This document shows, piece by piece, positions 5,430-8,299 of a stretch of 8,299 nucleotides of DNA. The position numbers and the translations under genes are program-made. The notes beneath the pieces are model-generated. The model made no database searches and was not told the DNA's origin. It saw only the letters and a program-made list of their open reading frames with translations. Numbering within the stretch: the stretch's first letter is position 1; each line of letters starts with the position of its first letter. Source of the stretch: an uncultured Sediminicola sp. (GTDB lineage: Bacteria > Bacteroidota > Bacteroidia > Flavobacteriales > Flavobacteriaceae); NCBI GenBank assembly GCA_938039345.1, contig CALHVB010000098.1:1-8299 (forward strand), written 5' to 3'.

Positions 5430-7139
5430 ATGAGTACTTTTTTACATACCGCTAAAAGTTGGTTAACGGATACCTTTGATACAGCAACCAAATCAGAGAT
5501 TGAAAACTTAATACAAAACGATCAAGAAGAACTAAAAGATAGGTTTTATAAAAATCTAGAATTTGGTACTGGTGGTATGCGTGGTGTTATGGGTGTAGGC
5601 ACCAATAGAATTAACAAATATACACTTGGAAAAAACACCCAAGGACTTAGTAATTATTTAAAAAAGGTTTACACTAACGAAGATATAAAAGTAGTTATTG
5701 CGTATGATTGTCGTAATAATAGTGATACATTAGCCAAAACAGTAGCAGAAGTATTTGCTGCAAACGGAATTAAAGTTTTCTTATTTTCAGAATTAAGAAC
5801 CACTCCTGCATTATCTTTCGCTGTAAAACATTTAAACTGTCATGCTGGTATTGTTTTAACAGCATCTCATAACCCTCCTGAATATAATGGATATAAAGTA
5901 TATTGGACAGATGGTGGGCAAATTGTACCGCCTGAAGATGGAGCAATTATTGCAGAAATAAACAATCTTGAATTTAAGGATATTAATTTCAATGCTGATG
6001 AAAACTTAATAGAATTAATTGATACTGAAGTTGATGAAGCTTTTATAAATACTTCTGTTAAAAACGGAAGCTTTAACGCAAAAGGAAAAGACGATTTTAA
6101 AATAGTTTTTACTTCATTGCATGGTACCTCTATAACAGCTATTCCAGAAGTATTAAAACGTGCTGGTTACAATAATGTTACCATTATAGAAGAACAGGCT
6201 AAGCCAGATGGTAACTTCCCAACTGTTATTTCTCCAAACCCTGAAGAACCAGAAGCGCTTACTTTAGCAATAAAAAAAGCTGAAGAAATTGGAGCCGACA
6301 TGGTTGTAGGTACCGATCCAGATAGTGACCGTTTAGGAATTGCTGTTAGAAACCCTGAAGGAAAAATGGAATTATTAAATGGTAACCAAACCATGATATT
6401 AATGACTAAATTTCTTTTAGACCAACGCAAACAAAAAGGATTTAAAGGCAACGAATTTATTGCAAGTACAATTGTTTCTACACCAATGATGAGCCAATTA
6501 GCTAAAGCTTATGGCGTAGAGTGCAAAACTTCTTTAACTGGCTTTAAATGGATTGGTAAAATGATTAAAGATTTCCCTAATCAAGATTTTGTTGGTGGCG
6601 GTGAAGAAAGTTTTGGTTTTATGGTAGGCGATTTTGTACGAGATAAAGATGCCGTAACCTCTACCCTATTAGCATGTGAAATCGCAGCTAATGCAAAAGC
6701 AAATGGAAGTTCTTTCTACAAAGATTTAATTGCTTGTTATGCAGATTACGGTTTATATAAAGAAAAATTAATTTCGATTACTAAAAAAGGAATGTCTGGA
6801 GCAGAAGAAATTAAACAAATGCTAATAGACTTTAAAGAAAATCCTGTTGCTTCTATCGCTGATTCTAAAGTAAAATGGATAGAAGATTACAATACATCTA
6901 TTGCTAAAAATAGAATTTCTGGTGAAGAAAAAAGAATAGATTTACCAAAATCTAATGTACTTATTTACGAAACAGAAGATGGCACAAGAGTAGCTGCAAG
7001 ACCTAGTGGTACTGAACCAAAAATAAAATTTTATATAAGTACCAATACTACTTTAGATAATGTTAGTAATTTTAAAACTATTGAAGCACAAGTAGACGCT
7101 AAAATTGATACCATTTTAGCCGAATTGAAATTAAATTAA
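5430..7139 (+). CDS. Phospho-sugar mutase (phosphoglucomutase/phosphomannomutase, PgcA/PGM2-like, alpha-D-phosphohexomutase family)
   Basis: It interconverts hexose 6-phosphate and hexose 1-phosphate, probably glucose, through a phosphoserine and a bisphosphate intermediate, in the cytoplasm. At 569 aa it has the length of the PgcA/PGM2 subgroup and is longer than GlmM (about 450). Domain signatures are in order: N-terminal EFGTGGMRGVMG (44-55); catalytic TASHNPPEYNGYK (144-156) with S146 as phosphoserine; metal-binding DPDSDR (296-301) with D296, D298 and D300; sugar-binding GGGEESFGF (389-397); and the phosphate-binding loop RPSGTEPKIKF (524-534). All key residues are intact. Activity on mannose or glucosamine phosphates cannot be excluded. 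The stop overlaps the start of the following ABC transporter gene (TAATG), so the two are probably co-transcribed. The preceding gap carries a weak promoter-like box and a dyad. Confidence 0.94.
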   Translation: MSTFLHTAKSWLTDTFDTATKSEIENLIQNDQEELKDRFYKNLEFGTGGMRGVMGVGTNRINKYTLGKNTQGLSNYLKKVYTNEDIKVVIAYDCRNNSDTLAKTVAEVFAANGIKVFLFSELRTTPALSFAVKHLNCHAGIVLTASHNPPEYNGYKVYWTDGGQIVPPEDGAIIAEINNLEFKDINFNADENLIELIDTEVDEAFINTSVKNGSFNAKGKDDFKIVFTSLHGTSITAIPEVLKRAGYNNVTIIEEQAKPDGNFPTVISPNPEEPEALTLAIKKAEEIGADMVVGTDPDSDRLGIAVRNPEGKMELLNGNQTMILMTKFLLDQRKQKGFKGNEFIASTIVSTPMMSQLAKAYGVECKTSLTGFKWIGKMIKDFPNQDFVGGGEESFGFMVGDFVRDKDAVTSTLLACEIAANAKANGSSFYKDLIACYADYGLYKEKLISITKKGMSGAEEIKQMLIDFKENPVASIADSKVKWIEDYNTSIAKNRISGEEKRIDLPKSNVLIYETEDGTRVAARPSGTEPKIKFYISTNTTLDNVSNFKTIEAQVDAKIDTILAELKLN

Positions 7140-8299
7140 TGGAGTATTTTAAAAAAATCCTTCGTTTTGCTAAGCCTTACAAAGGATATGCAGTCCTAAA
7201 TATTATTTCAAACATTTTTTATGCTCTGTTTGCTACCCTAGCAATGGTTTCTTTATTTCCAATGTTAGCAGTATTATTTAAACAAACAGAGCCAGTTTAT
7301 ATAAAACCCATTTGGGAAGGTATTTCACATACGAAAGATTATGTTTTAGAATATTTAAATTACTTTGTTACCGCAAAATCCAAAGAAAACAATGGAAATC
7401 CATTAGTTTTTATGGTAGCCCTAGTTATATCTATGTTCTTTCTTAAAAATTTATTTAGCTATTTAGCTATGTACTTCATTACATTTTTACGCAATGGTGT
7501 ATTAAAAGATTTAAGAAATGCTTTATATAAAAAAACAGTTAGCCTACCGTTATCATATTATTCTGAAAAAAGAAAAGGAGACACCATTGCTAGAATTACG
7601 ACAGATGTATTAGAAATTCAACATTCTTTCCTATCTATTTTAGAATTAATTGTTAGAGAACCTTTAACAATTATATTTACACTTGTAGCAATGGTTTCTA
7701 TAAGCCCTAAACTTACTCTATTTGTTTTTATATTTTTACCTATATCAGGTTTTTTAATTTCATTAATTGGTAAGTCTTTAAAAAGAAAATCAGATAAAGT
7801 GCAAAAAGAACAAGGCACGTTCTTATCTATTTTAGATGAAACCCTTGGCGGATTAAGAGTTATTAAAGCTTTTAATGCCGAACCTAAATTCAATAATACT
7901 TTTAATAACTCTACGCATCGTTTTTTTAAATTCTCAAATAGTTTATTAAACCGACAAAATTTAGCATCTCCAACCAGTGAATTTTTTGGTATTGCTGCTA
8001 TTGGTGTTATTCTATGGTTTGGAGGACAAATGGTCTTAGTAGAAAAAAGCTTAAAACCTGAGTTATTTATTACATATATGGGGCTTGCTTATCAAATTTT
8101 AACTCCCGCAAAGGCAATTAGCAAAGCTTCTTACGGTGTTAAAAAAGGTAATGCGGCGGCAGAACGTGTTTTAGAAATATTAGAAACTAAAAATCCAATT
8201 TCGGAAAAAGAAAATGCCCTATACAAGAATTCTTTCGATACTAATATCTCATTGAACAATATATCCTTTAAATACCAAGATGAGTATGTGCTACAAGAC
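7139..8299 (+). CDS. MsbA-like ABC exporter (fused membrane and ATPase half-transporter), truncated at the window end
   Basis: The ATG at 7139 shares its A with the TAA stop of the mutase, and the frame stays open for 387 codons to the edge. MEYFKKILRFAKPYKGYAVL is the usual amphipathic entry of a type-1 ABC exporter. Membrane segments are predicted near 17-46, 88-115, 165-188, 191-211, 282-301 and 308-325. The first intracellular coupling loop shows LPLSYYSEKRKGDTIARITTD (about 136-156) and the second DETLGGLRVIKAFNAE (233-248). GNAAAERVLEILE (337-349) is the linker that precedes the ATPase domain, and SLNNISFKYQDE (371-382) is its first strand. Walker A, signature and Walker B motifs lie beyond the window. 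This family exports lipid A, other lipids, lipid-linked glycans, peptides or drugs; the substrate here is unknown. Next to a phosphohexomutase, an envelope lipid or glycan role is plausible. Confidence 0.92.
   Translation, partial: MEYFKKILRFAKPYKGYAVLNIISNIFYALFATLAMVSLFPMLAVLFKQTEPVYIKPIWEGISHTKDYVLEYLNYFVTAKSKENNGNPLVFMVALVISMFFLKNLFSYLAMYFITFLRNGVLKDLRNALYKKTVSLPLSYYSEKRKGDTIARITTDVLEIQHSFLSILELIVREPLTIIFTLVAMVSISPKLTLFVFIFLPISGFLISLIGKSLKRKSDKVQKEQGTFLSILDETLGGLRVIKAFNAEPKFNNTFNNSTHRFFKFSNSLLNRQNLASPTSEFFGIAAIGVILWFGGQMVLVEKSLKPELFITYMGLAYQILTPAKAISKASYGVKKGNAAAERVLEILETKNPISEKENALYKNSFDTNISLNNISFKYQDEYVLQD

Noticed and set aside
6167..6451. Minus-strand open frame inside the phosphohexomutase gene
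   Set aside because: It is antisense to the segment encoding the DPDSDR metal site and has no independent support.
7618..7893. Minus-strand open frame inside the ABC exporter gene
   Set aside because: It is antisense to conserved exporter coupling-loop sequence, with no domain or promoter.
1..8299. Defence island, prophage, transposon, CRISPR or novel mobile system
   Set aside because: There are no direct-repeat arrays, integrase, transposase, toxin-antitoxin or nuclease-like genes; every sizeable frame belongs to a recognisable housekeeping or envelope family.

Overview
The window looks like ordinary chromosomal sequence from a low-GC member of the Bacteroidota, most likely family Flavobacteriaceae. 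The grounds are an A/T-rich sequence, ATG starts with A-rich leaders and no Shine-Dalgarno, several TAnnTTTG-type -7 promoter boxes, and lineage-typical proteins: a Bacteroidota-type GlmU-like transferase, a DUF4199 membrane protein, a type B L31 and a small YjdJ-like acetyltransferase. I see no phage, transposon, CRISPR, tRNA or rRNA sequence. No new defence or mobile system is apparent.

Left part (1-3599). A truncated alpha/beta hydrolase (minus) is divergent from a 97-aa acetyltransferase-fold protein (plus). The acetyltransferase converges on mtaB (minus), and the two share a near-perfect bidirectional terminator. Continuing on the minus strand are a GlmU-like bifunctional-type protein and ribosomal protein L31 type B, transcribed in the order rpmE2 -> glmU-like -> mtaB. 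A 13-bp-stem terminator separates rpmE2 from the glmU-like gene and ends only 16 nt before the glmU-like start codon.

Right part (3600-8299). A divergent promoter region separates rpmE2 from a rightward set: a four-helix DUF4199 membrane protein, a membrane-anchored family 2 glycosyltransferase (DPMS/GtrB type), a 569-aa phosphohexomutase and an MsbA-like ABC exporter. The exporter is cut by the window end just before its Walker A motif. The mutase and exporter overlap at TAATG.

How the genes fit together (inference). The phosphohexomutase makes hexose-1-phosphates and the GlmU-like protein is of the type that makes nucleotide sugars from them. The glycosyltransferase probably loads sugar onto a polyprenyl phosphate, and the exporter resembles lipid or lipid-linked-glycan flippases. 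Together they suggest envelope-glycan metabolism beside two translation genes (mtaB, rpmE2). The most useful second-look points are regulatory: the terminator abutting the glmU-like gene, a promoter box that overrules an apparent TTG start of the glycosyltransferase, dyad symmetries beside promoters, and loss of the acetyl-CoA-binding signature in the small acetyltransferase-like protein.
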